This document shows, piece after piece, positions 1-14,600 of a stretch of 64,000 bases of DNA. The position numbers and the translations under genes are program-made. A model generated the notes under the pieces. That model ran no database searches. It was given only the letters and a program-made list of their open reading frames with translations, and had not been told where the DNA came from. Position 1 is the stretch's first letter, and each line of letters begins with the position of its first letter. Source of the DNA: Chaetorhynchus papuensis (taxonomy: Eukaryota > Chordata > Aves > Passeriformes > Rhipiduridae); contig VWYX01000208.1 in assembly GCA_013396525.1 (NCBI GenBank), forward strand, positions 431,611-495,610, read 5' to 3'.

Positions 1-3000
1 TGTGAAAGCCTGTCTTAGAGAAGCTACAACAGATATCTGAGCTATTTTTGCACTGTTGGACAAAGTCATTGTGCTTGGTTTTTCTTAATTGACGATACAA
101 ACTTTATTTTCTATTTTAATTGTTTGTACCACTAACACAAAGCCAGATGATAAAAATACAGATAAGAGCACAACACAAGAACTAATTGAGAATGAATAGC
201 AGCTGAAGCTTACATTAGCTAATGGAAAGAGAAGACTAACTCTGAGCCTGGATTATGCTCATTTCCTAATCAAGTGCAATGTGAAAAGTGCATGTTGATG
301 TATGCCACAAAACCAGTTGAAAACACAGCAGAAGTTCCTTATCTCAATTCACCTATTTGGAGTTTCTGTTTCAAAATAACTTTATGTTTATACTGCTATG
401 GAAAAGGTTACCATCTTGCTAGACAGAGGTCCAAAGGCAGGGTAAAAAAATCTGGTATCTATATTACAAATCTATTAAGTGGATTAATGAATCTGATAGG
501 CATTTGTAATTAATACCTTCACAGATAGAGAGGCCTGATTATTTTCAGGTAACAACCACACAAGTAGAGTGTGTGGGAAGGAGGGAAGGATGAGTGAGGG
601 GAAAACCAGGATGATTTTAGAGATCTGGAAGAGTCAAGCAACTGAACTGAATGGGCACGCTCAGGATGGATCATGCTGGACTAAGCACTTACTGACTCCA
701 GTCTTACCAGCAGCACTGTGAAAAACATCTGTTATGTCTCTATTCTGTTCTTCCCTTTCTATCTTATATACTAATAAAGCATTGAAACCAGAATGGTTTA
801 TCTTTGAAGATCAATTGAGTTTCAGACCTTGGGGTAACTCAAAGAGGGTTTACTGCACTGGCAACTTGTATGTCCCCTAGAAAATTGACCAGTTGCAGAA
901 AAAGTGAGGGTTTCATTTATTTACTGTCAACATTGTTACTCACAGGGGGAACTAGAGCCCAGCAATGAAGACTAATGTTGGTGAGGATGGTATTGCTGGT
1001 AAGAAGATGGCAACGTGGATTTTTTTTCCTGAATTAGTGTTTACTTACAGGAAGGCTGCAGATCTGATCACCTTTCCTAGCTCTGCTAGCAGTGACCTTT
1101 TGAGGCTTATTAACAGCATACGCTGTAATTACAAACCCAACATACATTATGAGATGATGATGTTGAGGCTACATCCCTATAATGGTTGTATTCTCTTTAA
1201 AAAAAGATATGTATAGATCAAACATTAAACACTCTCCATTAACTGCATGCCAGCTGTTACTTTGTTACTTACAACACGTAATTACTTCACTTCGGTCGCT
1301 TTGTCCTACAGTCTGAAAACCCGGGGAAAGCCTGAATAAGTCTTTTGCATTTAGCTAAATCAACATGCATATATACCCACATACTTACCTGAAACACTGA
1401 AAGACACTATTGTCCATAAAAGTCTAAAGGCTCTTATGAAGATTTCTCTTTGGTGTCTACAATGTATAGCATGAACGCTGTTTGAAAGGCTGTTGTTTCC
1501 TTCAGTTTCCTGATACCCCACCAAAGCAAACCGAATTGATTGAAACACAGCCCACTGATGCTTTTGTATCACTTTAGAAGCTAATGGCAACCTTCCACCT
1601 CTTTGTTGAATGGTGTAATTGGACTGCCAGAGAGGATCTGGGATTTTAACATGTTTCTTGTTTGGCTGAGCTAACCAATTATTCTGCAGTTGCTATCAAG
1701 GCTGCAGACTTTTCTTCATTGGGGTCATTAAGCTTGTCAAAACTAATTTGTCACCACAACTGCTGACCCTCATTGCCACTGACAGCAGCACAAGTGTCAA
1801 ACTAAAGAGGCCTTTGCATTACAAGAAAGCAAATGACTGATCAGAGCCCACCAATCATCCTGACCGTATGCCACAGCATGCCCTTCTGACACCAGGAGAG
1901 GTGGAAACAGTACCAACTAAATTACATGAGGTCACCAAACAACATCACTAATCATTTTGTAGAATAAGTAAACAAAGCCTCAAACAGCTAAAGAGAAAGA
2001 ACACTTGAAGGCAATATATGACCTACATGGATGATAGTGAATCATTGGGTTGCTTTCTTTCTAGTTAAGATGATGATGCAAATCACTGAGTCTGAAACAA
2101 AACTCTGTGAAAGAAGTTACCAGCTGACTCAGACCATATTTTTGGAAAGTTGATCAGACACAGCAGCTGGCAGTAGCACACTTTGAGCCCAATCCAGCAG
2201 ATCATTACTGGATAATCCTCTCTATGTTCTTGGCCACCCAAGCGACATCTCAATCAGGCCAATGGCAGGTCCCTTATCTGATGTAATACTAGCCACTAAG
2301 TACTTAATATCAGACCACATTTACTACAATGGGGTAAAATTTGTCATAAAACCATCTGCGTATACATAGAATTTGCTTCACTGAAAGTACAAGATGTAAG
2401 AGCCTTATAATGGAGTTAATCCCTTCTAATTATCCATATCACTTTATTTTGGTGGCAAATAATTCATAACCCTCTCCTCCACTCTTGTGATTCTATTGAG
2501 TTTAATGAGGTAACTTGGAATCAGCACCATATCCTCAGTTGCTATAGGGCATTTGACAGGAGAAGAGAAATTAATGAGAAGTTTCAGAGGAACATTTTCT
2601 CTCAGCACATTTCTAAGTATTCAAGGCACCAGTTCTGGAAGGGCCTTTATCCCCAATACCATAAGAGTTCCTACTTGGTTCAGTTCAGATGACTTGTACT
2701 GCCTCATCCCATAAATAAATCTTTGCAGTGCCAAGACCTTCACCTGTATGCTACCCTATAGTACAAGAAAAGTTCTGTAAATACAGTAACGGCAAGATGT
2801 GTTCCGTTTTCCCCCGGAAGCCTTTAAATTCTGTCGCCTTTCCTCCATACCTTTTGTAAAGCAGTTATTTTTCTAAGCCTTTGGGAAGATATCTTTTTAA
2901 TGAAAGCAGGCATATGCAATGTAGCTCAGCAAACAGGATCCAGTCTTAAGAGACAATGACTGTTGTTGGACTGTATGCCTATGTGAAATACACTTATTTA

Positions 3001-5516
3001 AACAAGGCTGAGTAACTTAATGGTTCATCAGCAATGTAATGACTTTGAACATCTCTGTTCCCATTTAAGAAAGGAAAACAAAAGAATCAGAGGAAAAGGG
3101 ACAAAGAAGAAAGAAAAGCAGAGTAGAGCTGCATAGGATCCCAGGATTTTGTTGAATTCTAATGATGTCATTCAGTATTTAATCTCTGGTGACAAGAAGG
3201 CTTTTTTTTTCTCCTTTCAGCAAGAAAGCAAATTCAACATTAACAAAGCCCTGTATCTGAAGCCAAGATTGGATGTGAATCTTAAGCTGTTCCTAGCGTT
3301 CTCTATCTGTTCCCCTCAGACATAAAGAGTAGCCACAACCAAAAAGTTATGCTTAAAAAAGCCTCATAATTATTTTGAGCTTATTTTTCATTTATATTTG
3401 GGATAGGGTTGTACAAAAGGACTATTATATCCACTGGCAAAAAAGAATAATGACAATGGTCATTGTAGTATGACGTGCTGGGGAAATGACAAATATTGCA
3501 ATTTGCCAAGCATCACAGACAAAAGTTTTTAAAATATGCACCTTTCTTGATTGGCATGTTTTAATGTTAAAATCAGGCAGGGGTGAATCAATCTGACTAG
3601 GGGAAAGGGAAAATAAGACTAGGGGAAGAAATGGGACACTCTTCATATATCCTAACTGCTGATCACTTCTAGAGTGAGGTACTCCTCATGGAAAACAAAT
3701 TACATTATTTCTTGATGTTTTTATTTCATGGAACAGCATTGATGTTAAGAGTTGGTATATGCAGAGAAAGGAGAAAAATTGTTTTTTCCTTTCATTTACC
3801 TTAATGGTTAGCATTCATGCACAGCCAGATGAACTCCTGCTCTCATGTTTTGTCCATCAAAATTTTACAGAGTCAAAGTGTTGAATGGGCCAAGTAAACA
3901 CCCAAACCCAGTATTCCTAGTTTGCATCGGGAAAGTTTAATTTAGAATTTTTTATGGTTTTACACTAGCAGCCTGAAGCAGTTAAAGTTCAAGGCAAAAA
4001 TAATGGCTAAATGCATATGAACAGTTCCACAAAGGTCCTAAGTTGTGAAAGCAGCTCCTTAAGTCGTAAAGCGGCTTTTTTATTTCTTTTTTTTTTTTTT
4101 AAGGATTTCTATCAAAAGGAATAGGAAAATAAACCCATCATATATAGTTTTTATTCCCTGAAAAACAAAGTATTCTCACCAAAGGCAGATTCTTACCATA
4201 CTAAGTACAGTGTACCTTATGTCACCAACAGGTGTCAGGGAATGGCAACAGGTGTCAGAAAGAAAAGGAATTGATGTGCCATGCAAAGGGTACACAATAA
4301 GCCACACACGTGTCAATAATCCTCTGTCTTCTCCTCATAATTCCCTTAAGTTCCCAGAACTGTAACTGTTCCAGGAACCAACAGGAAGGAATCAGTGTTG
4401 TTCAGATTACTGTCATAATTTCAACCAGGAATCTGTGACCCTTGACTCCTGAAGGCACACTGAGAGAAGTACAGCAGCAATGAAAAAACTGCATTTTGAT
4501 AGCAGCTCTTCAGACCAGTCATTCATCCCAGAACTAGACTTATCAGGTTAAAATTCAAGGTCAGGTCACTACACCTAACTGACCTTCTGCAGTGTAGAAA
4601 CACTCTTGTTTTCTGTTTACGGGAATAAAGCACATTTTTTCAGTGTAAAAGTTAGAGATTCCAACAAAACTATCCCCTTAACTGCTATATGGGTCTGGCT
4701 TCTATCAGAAATCGTGCTTTATAAATCTTAGAATAGACAGAAGCTGACTAAAACTGCGAGGTTGTGAAAGACAGCACAGTACAGCTACATGGAAAGACTG
4801 GGAGTTACGCTTCCAAGTATTGTTTCTAGTCAAGTTTAAAACACATCTCTATTCAGTCTGAACATTCTGCAAATCTACATATTTTAGCACAGTTTTATAA
4901 ATAACTGATTTCAAACTGACATGCACTACTCTCCAGGGAAAACGCACTTTTAGTGTATTCCTAAATATTTGTGCTGTTCATACAAGAACATGAATAATTT
5001 TAAGTAATAAAACACAGCTTGTGTACCCAACCAGAATATAAAAAAGATTTAGAGTGAAAGGCTCAAGGAAAAATGTTAGGATCGGTATGTGAACGTAAGT
5101 TAAGAGTTGTGAGACACTACTGGTTTCTTTTATGCAGAGAATTTCAGAAGTGAGAAACTAATATGAATAAGATGAAAACGTACCCCTAGAAGAAGTGGTA
5201 TTTTGCACCCATTTTAATTACATATGAATATCTACACAAGTGCAGCAACATCAAGAATCAAACCTAATGAAAATTATCTAATGTTCATTATTACAAAAAA
5301 CATCTGAGACTGGAATGTGCTATAGGAATGAGCTGTTCTATGAATATGAAAAAACAGATGCATTTACAAGCCATTCTATATTTAGCTATAGAAGAAAAAC
5401 TAAACCTGCATTTTTCAGATTATGAATCATTTAGTACTGACCTGTATTGTTAAATGGTTAAAAACCTTGGTGAAAAATTTGTCATTAAAGAGACGCTGTT
5501 TACAACTCCAGGGCAT
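1..5516. other. Intron stretch without recognised elements
   Basis: AT-rich unique-looking sequence. Apart from the E-box direct repeat at 4222-4260 and a poly-T run near 4086, I see no repeat family, exon or RNA gene. The short open frames have no recognisable composition or motif. Confidence 0.6.
4222..4260. repeat. Direct repeat CAACAGGTGTCAG, two copies
   Basis: The 13-bp unit occurs twice (about 4226-4238 and 4247-4259) with an 8-bp spacer. The unit contains an E-box CAGGTG, so two equal E-boxes lie 21 bp apart. Confidence 0.75.
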
Positions 5517-5790
5517 GTTGTGATAGGAGAAGCAGGAATGGCTTTGGACTGAAAGAGGGCAGGTTTAGATTAGGTATCAGGAGAAATCCTTTACCACAAG
5601 GGTGGCAAGACACCAGAACAGGGTTGTCTGGAGAAGGTGTGTTTGCACTTTCCCTGGCAATGTTCAAGGCCAGGTTGGATACAGTTTTGAGCAACCTGGT
5701 CCATTGGAAGGTGTCCCTGTTTATGGCAGGGGGACTGAAACTAGATGATCTTCAAGATTCCCTTCCAACACAAACCATTCTATGAGTATG
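5517..5790 (+). mobile_element. CR1 retrotransposon, 5'-truncated 3' end
   Basis: The piece contains the typical CR1 3' segment: the stretch corresponding to the carboxy end of ORF2, then a 3' UTR ending in the stretch about ACTAGATGATCTTCAAG, CCCTTCCAACACAAACC and a final ATTCTATGAGTATGA tail. Only the last ~270 bp of the element are present, as is usual for CR1 insertions truncated during target-primed reverse transcription. Sense relative to the element is plus, so it is antisense to GLIS3. It has no intact coding frame. Confidence 0.9.
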
Positions 5791-8700
5791 AAACCAGCTG
5801 ATCAGAACTTTGAATCAAAAATATACATTGCTAGTTAATTTAACATAGTGATTTTAACATTGTTCTCACTTGATTGACATATCTTGACCAAGTTAGTAAG
5901 ATAAGGTGGCTGATCTGTATTGGTGCCAGCCAAAGCTGACTCCAACTTTAACTGCTCAGTGCTGCCAAATGGTTTCCTAATAGCTCCACCAACACTTCTG
6001 ATGGAAGTGATGATGTTGCAGTGCTCCTTCACCCAAAAGTCAAGTAGGTTAGTTTCTATAATTAGTATTTAAGCAAGAAGCCTTAAAAAATATGTACATG
6101 ACTAGGGAAAACCTATTACATTATGCAATTTTCAAAGCCAGCAAAACACAGGAAGAATAAATGCCAGCAGAAACCAGCTACTGGGAGAAGCATTGTATTG
6201 TGTCATTACACTGTCCATGAAACACGGTTTTTATGGCTGTGCCTGAGTAGGCCATTTTATTTTCAGTGGCATTCATTTTTTCAAATTGTTAATACTTGTA
6301 TTATAAAGGAATACAAATTTGCTCCTCAGTACTTTGTAGTCACATGTTTTCCAATAATTTGTCTGCTCATAAAAACCTCAGTGGAGCCTTCTCAAGCAAA
6401 TTACAAGGTCAGAAGAACTCTTCATCAACTTTTTGGTGGGTGTGAATTTATGGCTTCATCCACAGGCATCTTAGAATGTCAGGTATCTTTCTACAGATGA
6501 TAACAAAAAAAAGGAGCAAAAGTGAGGGAGGATGAGAAATCTGCAAATTTTCCTTCCAGGGAAACTCTAAGATTCATCCTCTGATTTCAATGTAAGTTAT
6601 TAAGTTTTCACTCATCCAAATACAGAGTAGAATTTCTCAAAAATATTTTTTTAAAAAGTCAGCAGAGAAATTCCAACTCACTCAAAACTGGATTCTGGCA
6701 TCAGCAACGCAGTGAAATGTTTGCAAGGATCCTTTTCTCTAGACCTCCTACCTAGCCACAGACAGTGACAGTTCTAGGTTTTTGTGTTGTTTCTGCTGGT
6801 TAAGCAACGATAGTTCACTTGCATGCAAGTTTGCATGACTTAACAATGTTTTGTGTCAAAGCTCAGTTTAATTTTTGACAAATTCTTGGCTTGGTTGTGT
6901 CCTGTGCTTTGATATTAAAAAAAAGAAAAAAAAATCCACAATGAGTTATACAGGTTGTGTACGCAAACAAATAAGTTGGTACCTGCCAGCTGAAAATCTT
7001 GAGCTTTTGACAAGAGACACATGCATGACAGAGTTTTGAAAAGCAGGTCTTCAGCTTTTAAAGCTGAGCAAAACCAAGAGTGAGGAAGTCCAATTCAGGA
7101 GTTCTTTGACTATTTCTTCTTACTGGGCATCCCAGTTTCATGACATAATTTCTCCAGCAGAAAAAGAAGTGACAATTTTGATATCGAGGCGACAGTAGAG
7201 GAGCATTGCCTGTTGCTCCTGCAGGATTAGGATTCAACCCCAGTCTCCATGTTCAGTCCAACAGCCACAGTACCCACTGATCCCTGCTGTTCCAGTACCC
7301 CTCCCTTCCAGTGCATGAGGCACACTAACACACTTCTAACCTGTATAAACAGAAATTAATGTACTAATATGAACTGGGTTTCCAGTTGTGTCTCAACAGT
7401 ATCCACGTCTCATTACTATTTTTAGCTTTAATTGTATTAATTTCCACTTTAATTTTAAAATTGTTTTGGTGATCAACATGATTGAGATTTATCAAACTGC
7501 CACTACATGTTGAAATTCTATGCTTTTACCATAGGTTTTCATATTTGATAATCAGCATTTCCCTCTCTTGCTTTCTTTAGCAGCCAGCAAGCCAACTTCA
7601 ATTTTGATTTTCTTCTACTTTAAATGCAAAGAGAATGCTGTTACGGTAACTTGAAAACATTAATAATTTTGTCTTCCAATAAAATATTAAACACAACCAA
7701 TGCTCTGGCATTAAAGAGCAGAAAAAAACAAGTAAACAAGATCCCAAAGGAGGTTCCTTTGGAAAAAGGGAAGAAAGAGAAACAATAAATCTGAATCAGA
7801 GTTTGGACTTCCTGGCATGTATTTTATCTACCTGTGATGGAAAACAAAATCTAAAACAATTCACAGAGAATTTAGGACAGGATTTTTATAAGACTTCAAA
7901 GAACCAGATTTTTTTTTTCATACATGGAAAGCTGGAGTGCAGACTGCAGGTGAATGAGTTCTTGGAATCTCAGTTTATGGGAATTTAATATGTCTGACAT
8001 AATAAAACCCAAGGACATAAATAACAAAATAATCTAATTTACTGAAACAATTTCACCTTCACCTTGCCTAGAGTAAATTAATTGCAGTCTCTTTACTTGA
8101 AAAATTAAGTGTATATTTTTCCAGTCTTTTTGATGTCAAAAGACAACTGGAAAATCATTACTAAAACAAGCTACATTAACTTTACAAAAATGTCTTATTT
8201 TCCACAAATTACACTGTGTTACAAACAACAGAACAAAGACTCATAAGAATTTTTTAATTACAGCTATCTAGACCACAGAGCTGGATTACAAATCACTGTT
8301 TTCTCCCTCTAATAAGAAAGCAATGGGGTATTTAATTGAAGCAAGGTCCCACTAACAGGAAAGGATTATGCACTCTTGATCAGCTATATTTCAACTATTA
8401 AAGTCACTACCTTAAAGATGACTCTAAATGGAAAAAGATACAGCACTTTGTAGACAAAACTGGGCTAAAACTCAACAAGTTAGTGCTGCTGATGGAAGAC
8501 ATGTAGTCTTGTCCCTCCAAATAAACACTCTTAGTTTTTCTTGTCCACCACTATCTCTATGATCCCCTACAGATGCAGAGAGTTTCTGAAAACAGCTTCT
8601 TCCAAGGTCTATGGCTGTGCATACTCAGATCATTAACAGATGGATGAGTTTTGTAAAATCTCTCTCACTTTTCAGCCTGATTTGGCTGGGCAGTCTCTGG

Positions 8701-10837
8701 AAAAGCACAATTTCTTTAAAAATGAACTGTGAAATCTCTCATTACAGTTACGTGGCACTGCTGGAAAAAAACAGCAAATGGCATTCCTGTTAGCTGCTGC
8801 AAAATACTCCATGTGAAGTAAGTTATTTAGACACGAAACATGGGAACAATAATTTATAGCCAAAACTTAGAGTGACAGGCGCAGCCAGCCAGAGTAGTGC
8901 AGACCTTGCCATGTCCCACTCTCCTTTTAGACTCAATGCACCAGTACCAAGTGCAACACTTAGCACAGAAAAAGGTCTCCTCTCCAGTTTCCTCTTGAAA
9001 ATCCCACAAAACATGGACAGTAACAGGTATGAATACAGTTTATACCAACATAGAATGTATTCCTCTTTTCAAACTACTTTGGAGGCAACAATTTTTTTTT
9101 TCCCCATGCTGGAATAGCCTATCATAGGATTTCAGCTGGTTTATTTAAATAAACTCGGTTGCCTTTTTTCTCCAAGCAGTGATCAATTTCTGATCCAAAA
9201 TTCCCAGTTGTAGAGAGTGTTGGTGTATTTTTTGGACAGGTAAATCAAAGACTAAGGAAACTTCTCTTAAAACCAATACAAAAACACTGTAAAAACTCAT
9301 GATATGCTTATTTCCAGGGTCACTGGTTCAGCTTGAACCAAAATCTGTAAATTTTAATCTTTATTTAAAAATTCTTTTTGGTTGATTGCAAGAAAAGCAT
9401 GAACACATGTTGAATTTTTTGTTAAAAATGCAAAAAATGTTATTTTTAATCTTGAATATTATGAAAGTAACAATTCAAAAAAATGTATTTCTGATACTAA
9501 AACATATTTTAAATTGTTTTAACTTACTTCATACAGAAAGTTTTAAAACTTTTTATTTTACATTTACTTCTTGGAGTGTTTGGCATTTTTTTAATTACCT
9601 CACCATCTCATTTCTCATGACAGAAGAAACTGAGCTGAACCCTCTCAGTCTTCAAAGGACAAAGAGCAGATAGATGCCCAAGAATAAGAGGGGACAACTA
9701 ACTCATGAACTGATAAAGAGGAATACCATGATAATAAACCAGAATGGAAGGAGGCTGAAAACATCACCATTCTCCCACCTGTTGCAGAAAAACCTGACCA
9801 TGGAGGTAGGAAGCCTCCTCCAAGGCTAGACAGGGTGCTTGCAGCCATGTGAAGAATATTTTTTTTTTAAGAACAAGCATCTTCCTTATCTGTATGCATT
9901 GTATTTTCCACATAAGTGAGCACATGCTTGCCATTGCTGAAAACTTCACACATTGTGCATACATCTCTAGAAAGTTTGCAGCACTTGTGGAAGCAGACCT
10001 AGAAAACAAGAGAGCCCACAGCTTTCTGTGGACTTTTAGCCTTCTTTTTTTCGCAGCTACAGAAACCAGGAGTTGAAACAGCTTACCATAACTACCACGC
10101 CTTTGGCAGGGAAAAATTGTGCACAACATCAGGATACCTTTAACTCACCTCTGTCTGCTTCAATCTGGTTCAATATTGTGATGCAGCTGTCTGGGTGCAG
10201 GCAGTAAAGGATGCTTTTGTGAACAGTTCAGCTTTTGGAGAGTAACAGAAAAGAACGGACTTGATAATAACCCTGCTCTTAGCTGTGAGCACTATATTCA
10301 GTTATTTCACTGTTTCAGTGCTCAGAGAAATTTTTGTTCCTTTCTCAGAAATCATGGCCTACTGCTGAGTTTCATTCAAACCCAGTAAAACCTAAGGACA
10401 CAGAAATCTTGGTAAATTCATACTAACAGCTGACGTCTTTGAAATTATCAAAATTACTCACACAATGAAGTTCTCCTGTGTCTTGGGCACAGTATCTGAA
10501 CAATAATCACACACAAAATCACAGAGTTGAAGATGCAAATTCTTAGGTAATTATCATTAGTCAAAAGCAAACAAACTGGGAATAATTGAAAGCTCAAAAT
10601 TATAAACAATGTTAGCTCAAAACATGGACTAAAACCTAAAAAATTCAGAGTTGAGGTCACAACCAGCAAAGTAACTTGAAACAGATACAAGTAAGAGCAA
10701 AATTTACTGAACATGAACTCACATAATATCCAAGAAATCTACAGAACACAGAAATGTGCTGAGAGGTACACTGTCGTATTCAAGTGAAAAAGAAATATTT
10801 AGAGAATACGTAAGATGTCACAGATTTCTCTGAGAAG
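5791..10837. other. Intron stretch without recognised elements
   Basis: Holds the 14-bp palindrome at 6817 and scattered AT-rich low-complexity DNA. The longest open frames (125 codons at 6123-6500 plus, 121 at 9764-10129 minus) lack any family motif and look like chance. Confidence 0.6.
6817..6830. repeat. 14-bp perfect palindrome
   Basis: ACTTGCATGCAAGT reads the same on both strands. It is followed by TTGCATGA, so three GCAT cores lie in about 20 bp. This could be a POU or C/EBP-like binding site, by inference only. Confidence 0.7.
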
Positions 10838-11640
10838 CAACTCTCCAGACCCTTCCCCAGCTCCATTGCCCTTCTCTGGCTTTGCTACAGCACCTCCATG
10901 TCCTTCTTGTAGTGAGGGCCCAGAAATGAACACAGGATTTGAGGTGTGGCCTCACCAGTGCCGAGTACAGGGGCACAATCCCTGCCCTGGTCCTGCTGGC
11001 CACACTGTTGCTGGTACAGGCCAGGATGCCGTTGGCCTTCTTGGCCACCTGGGCACAGCCTGGCTCATGTCCAGCTGCTGTCACCAGCACCCCCAGGTCC
11101 TTTTCCTGTGGGCAGCTTTGCAGCCACTCTGCCCCAGCCTGTGGCACTGCCTGGGGTTGTTGTGACCCAAGGGCAGGAGCCGGCACTGGGCCTTGTTGAA
11201 CCTCACAGCGCTGGCCTTGGCCCATGATCCAGCCTGTCCAGATCCCTCTGCAGAGCCTTCCTGCCCTCCAGCAGATCAAAAATCCCATTCAACTTACTGT
11301 CATTGGCGAGCATACTGTGGATACTCTCAATCCCCTCATCCAGATTGTCAAGAAACACATAAAACAGAACTGGCCACAATACTGAGCCCTGGGGAGCCGT
11401 GCTATTGACTGGCTAACAACTGGATGCAGCACATTCACCACCACTCTCCTGGCCCAGCCATCCAGCCCGTTTTAACCTCAGACTGCACCTTGTCCAAGCC
11501 ATGGGCTGCCTGGTTTTCCAGAAGAATGCCATGGGAGGTCGTGTCAAAGGCTTTGCTGAAGTCAAAGTAGACAACATCCACAGCCTTTCCCTCATCCATT
11601 AGGCGGGTCTTGTGGGGTATACAGGATCCTGTAGGAGCTT
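10838..11640 (-). mobile_element. CR1 retrotransposon fragment with broken reverse transcriptase
   Basis: On the minus strand, frames give DEGKAVDVVYFDFSKAFDT (reverse-transcriptase palm motif region, near 11540-11600) and later KDLGVLV and PLYSALVRPHL segments typical of the CR1 ORF2 carboxy end (about 10850-11060). The reading frame is interrupted by shifts and stops. About 100 residues of RT between these motifs are missing or scrambled. It also stops short of the CR1 3' tail, ending near the GGGGAAGGGTCTGGAG segment at 10841. It is therefore degraded at both ends and cannot move. Same strand as GLIS3. Open frames on the opposite strand here are antisense shadows. Confidence 0.9.
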
Positions 11641-14600
11641 CATGGATACAAAGAATCTGGGATGAAGCTAAACTGAAATCAGTCTAGCCTATTCAACATC
11701 ACAACACAAATTTTCTTCAAGTTACCAGGTATATAAAAGAACACAATCTTGCAAGCTAAATGTTTAAATTTTATAAAAAGATGCTTCCAGCACAATATAT
11801 TTTTGGCTTCTGGCATCTATTATGCATGTAAGCTTAGGGAAATTAATGAGGACATCTTATTTAATTGCAGTTTAACTCTCACCTCAGCTATCAGTGAAAA
11901 ATGAGGGTCACTGCTTTAAGAGGATAGAATAACAGTATTATTTAGACCCATAATCATAACATAATTTGTACTTGATGTGAATAAATCAAAGGGTTCTGTA
12001 AAAGACCTTGATGTGTGTGTGCACCAGTTCAGTAAGAAATATTCTTAATTCAAGTCCTATAATCAAGGCTATTGAAAATGGGCTCATGGAAAAAGTACTA
12101 CTGACCCTATCTGCTGTCTGAATCAGTACAGACTGTCTGGCTCTTTTGTTCTCTTTTTTTCTTGCTTGCTTTCTTTCAGAATTTTATTCTCACTTCCCTG
12201 TAGCTGGTTTCCAACAACTCAGCTAATTAAATACCACAGTGGTGACAGTGAATTTCAATGAGTACTACATGATTACCCCATGCACTCTGGCTAGATTCCT
12301 AGCTCAGCCTTCAGAGAAGTTCTCACTGTACAGTTGAAGCAAGTTCATCATGTTTCTGCATATACTGCCCCTTGGCTCATTAAAACATGGGTTGGCATTG
12401 TACTTCATGCTGTAAGAGGAGGGTAACTAATTGCCCCTGCAAGTGCTTGCCATAAAGAAAATTAAAAATACAGGAAAGGGGGTGGCATATCTAACAAAAA
12501 AATACCACTGTTGCAAAGATGTAAATGTTATGATTTTCAGTTAATGGAAAAGCTTCAGTGTGGGGACAAGCTAAAGATAAAGAAAATCAAAGACTGTAAA
12601 GGGGAAACAATTTAGGTAAAGATGGGAAGAATGGAGGAAACCTTTGATTTACAGGCAGGGCAGAGAAAACCCAGGGAAAATGCTCTGTGAAAAAGGATCT
12701 TTTAGTGGTTCCAGCAGATGCGTCTATCAGGATGAGTATTTGAAAGCAACTGCTTTCTGAACTAGGTTTGTTTAAACTGTTTTCTAAACTGAATTTGAAG
12801 AAAAGCTGTTACCCAACTTTGTGTCCCCAAGTGATGACATATGTCTACTGTAGAGATGGGTTTAGATGACAAAACTGAATCAAAGACAACCCTGTCTGAG
12901 CCATGGTTTATTCCCAGTGGTCAACACTGAGGTGGAAAACCTAGGGAATACTTATGTCAAGACCCTGCAGCCCTCTGACATCACATTTCTATGTTCAAAG
13001 CCCTGGGAAGCATTCACATCCAAGACCTTGAACACTTCACAGATATACCCAAATGGATATGCTGCCTATAGTTTTTGAGTGGGATCTGATGTTCAACAGT
13101 ACTACTTGGGAACACATCCACAAATCTTTTAAATATCAGAAGAACAGGAATTTAAGAAGATAAAATAATCATGACAAAAGAAACATCCCACTTCCAATTT
13201 CTTGGTCAGATTTCTGGGCATATTTATGAAGCTTAAAACCACAAACAAACAAACAAAACCTACTACAATTAAGGATAAATTATCCTCAAGTTTCTTATAA
13301 ACTGATATAGGCTCTTATGCCATTAGCAGAATCATATGTATGAGTAAGGAATAGCCACAACTTTAAAATCCATAAACTAGAACCTTACCAGGAAAGTAAG
13401 CATTTCCATTTCCAGGACTCAAAGGATCTGACTAAGGTCTAGATACAAGTCATTTTAAAGCTGAACAAATGAGATTTTAATCCTTAAAATTCTTTCTTCT
13501 TCCTTGCACTACAATTAAACAATGTTCCTCTGAGTTGTTTCTTGGAATTGAAAGCCAACCTTGAACAGCTTCTCTAAATAAAGACCTAAGGAGTTACAGG
13601 ATGAATTCTCTTACATGCTCTACTTGTGAGCATCTTGTTACACAGATTCTGTATAATCCTTTAAATTACTATTCAGAAAGAGCTCCCATGCTCCTGATCA
13701 GACTAAATTGGTTCTTTTAGTGGCATGCCTGCCATGAAACATTCACTCATGTTCCTTGTTGTTGATTGTCATAGTTTTAAAAGCAGCTTGCTAAGTTGCA
13801 GCTTTTCTTTCTAACATACTGCACATGAAAGCAACAGGTTTATTTATAGCGTGCTGTCCAAAGTACACAAGAGATACCAGAAGTAATGTATCATGCAGAC
13901 CTTATCAAATCAGAGTAATGTTCTCACTGTATATTCTTCAAAATAATTTCTCAGGATGTTTTGGATAAACTTGATAAAAATATACAAGTTATTGTTACAT
14001 GTTAGTGTTGTATGTCAATACTGAGTTCTTGGGAAAACAGAGCATTTTCACCCTTTGGTCAGGATACAGAGACTCCATGAGAGGACAAATACAACCAGCT
14101 TCTGCAGCCATGCTCAGTAAAAAAAGCTTCATAGGCTTCCAGTGTATTTCCTGGGTCATTAGGAGGATAGGATACATCATGAATGGGTTTTCATTTTAAT
14201 ATAATTCTGACTATAACTGAGAGAGAGTGAAAGAGAAACACTGTGGTTTTGTTTTTTGGCATATTTGTGAAGCACTCGTGGAAAAAGAGGGTCAGCATAA
14301 ACCCAGCTTAGGGTGCAAACAGTCCACATGAATGGAGTACTGTCCTCATGGATGGAAAAAGTCAGTGATACAGGTCTAACTTTGGTACAAACATCCTACA
14401 CTTGGACACTGTGATTAGGAGAATCAGCCCTGGAATAAGAACAGACTCCACATTTAGTCATTCTCAAAATATCATGTGTGAGAACAGCTTTCCATTTGGT
14501 ATCCATGAAGGATCAGCATTTAAACATTTCCGTTTTGTTCCAGTACCCTGCTTTCTAAATCAGTAATACTAGGCTCATGTAAAAAAGTTAATCTTTATTT

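Noticed and set aside
6123..6500. 125-codon open frame on the plus strand
   Set aside because: No recognisable domain, cysteine and phenylalanine rich as expected from AT-rich chance frames, no splice or promoter context, antisense to the host gene.
10815..11227. Several plus-strand frames of 86-116 codons
   Set aside because: Antisense shadows of the CR1 copy on the minus strand.
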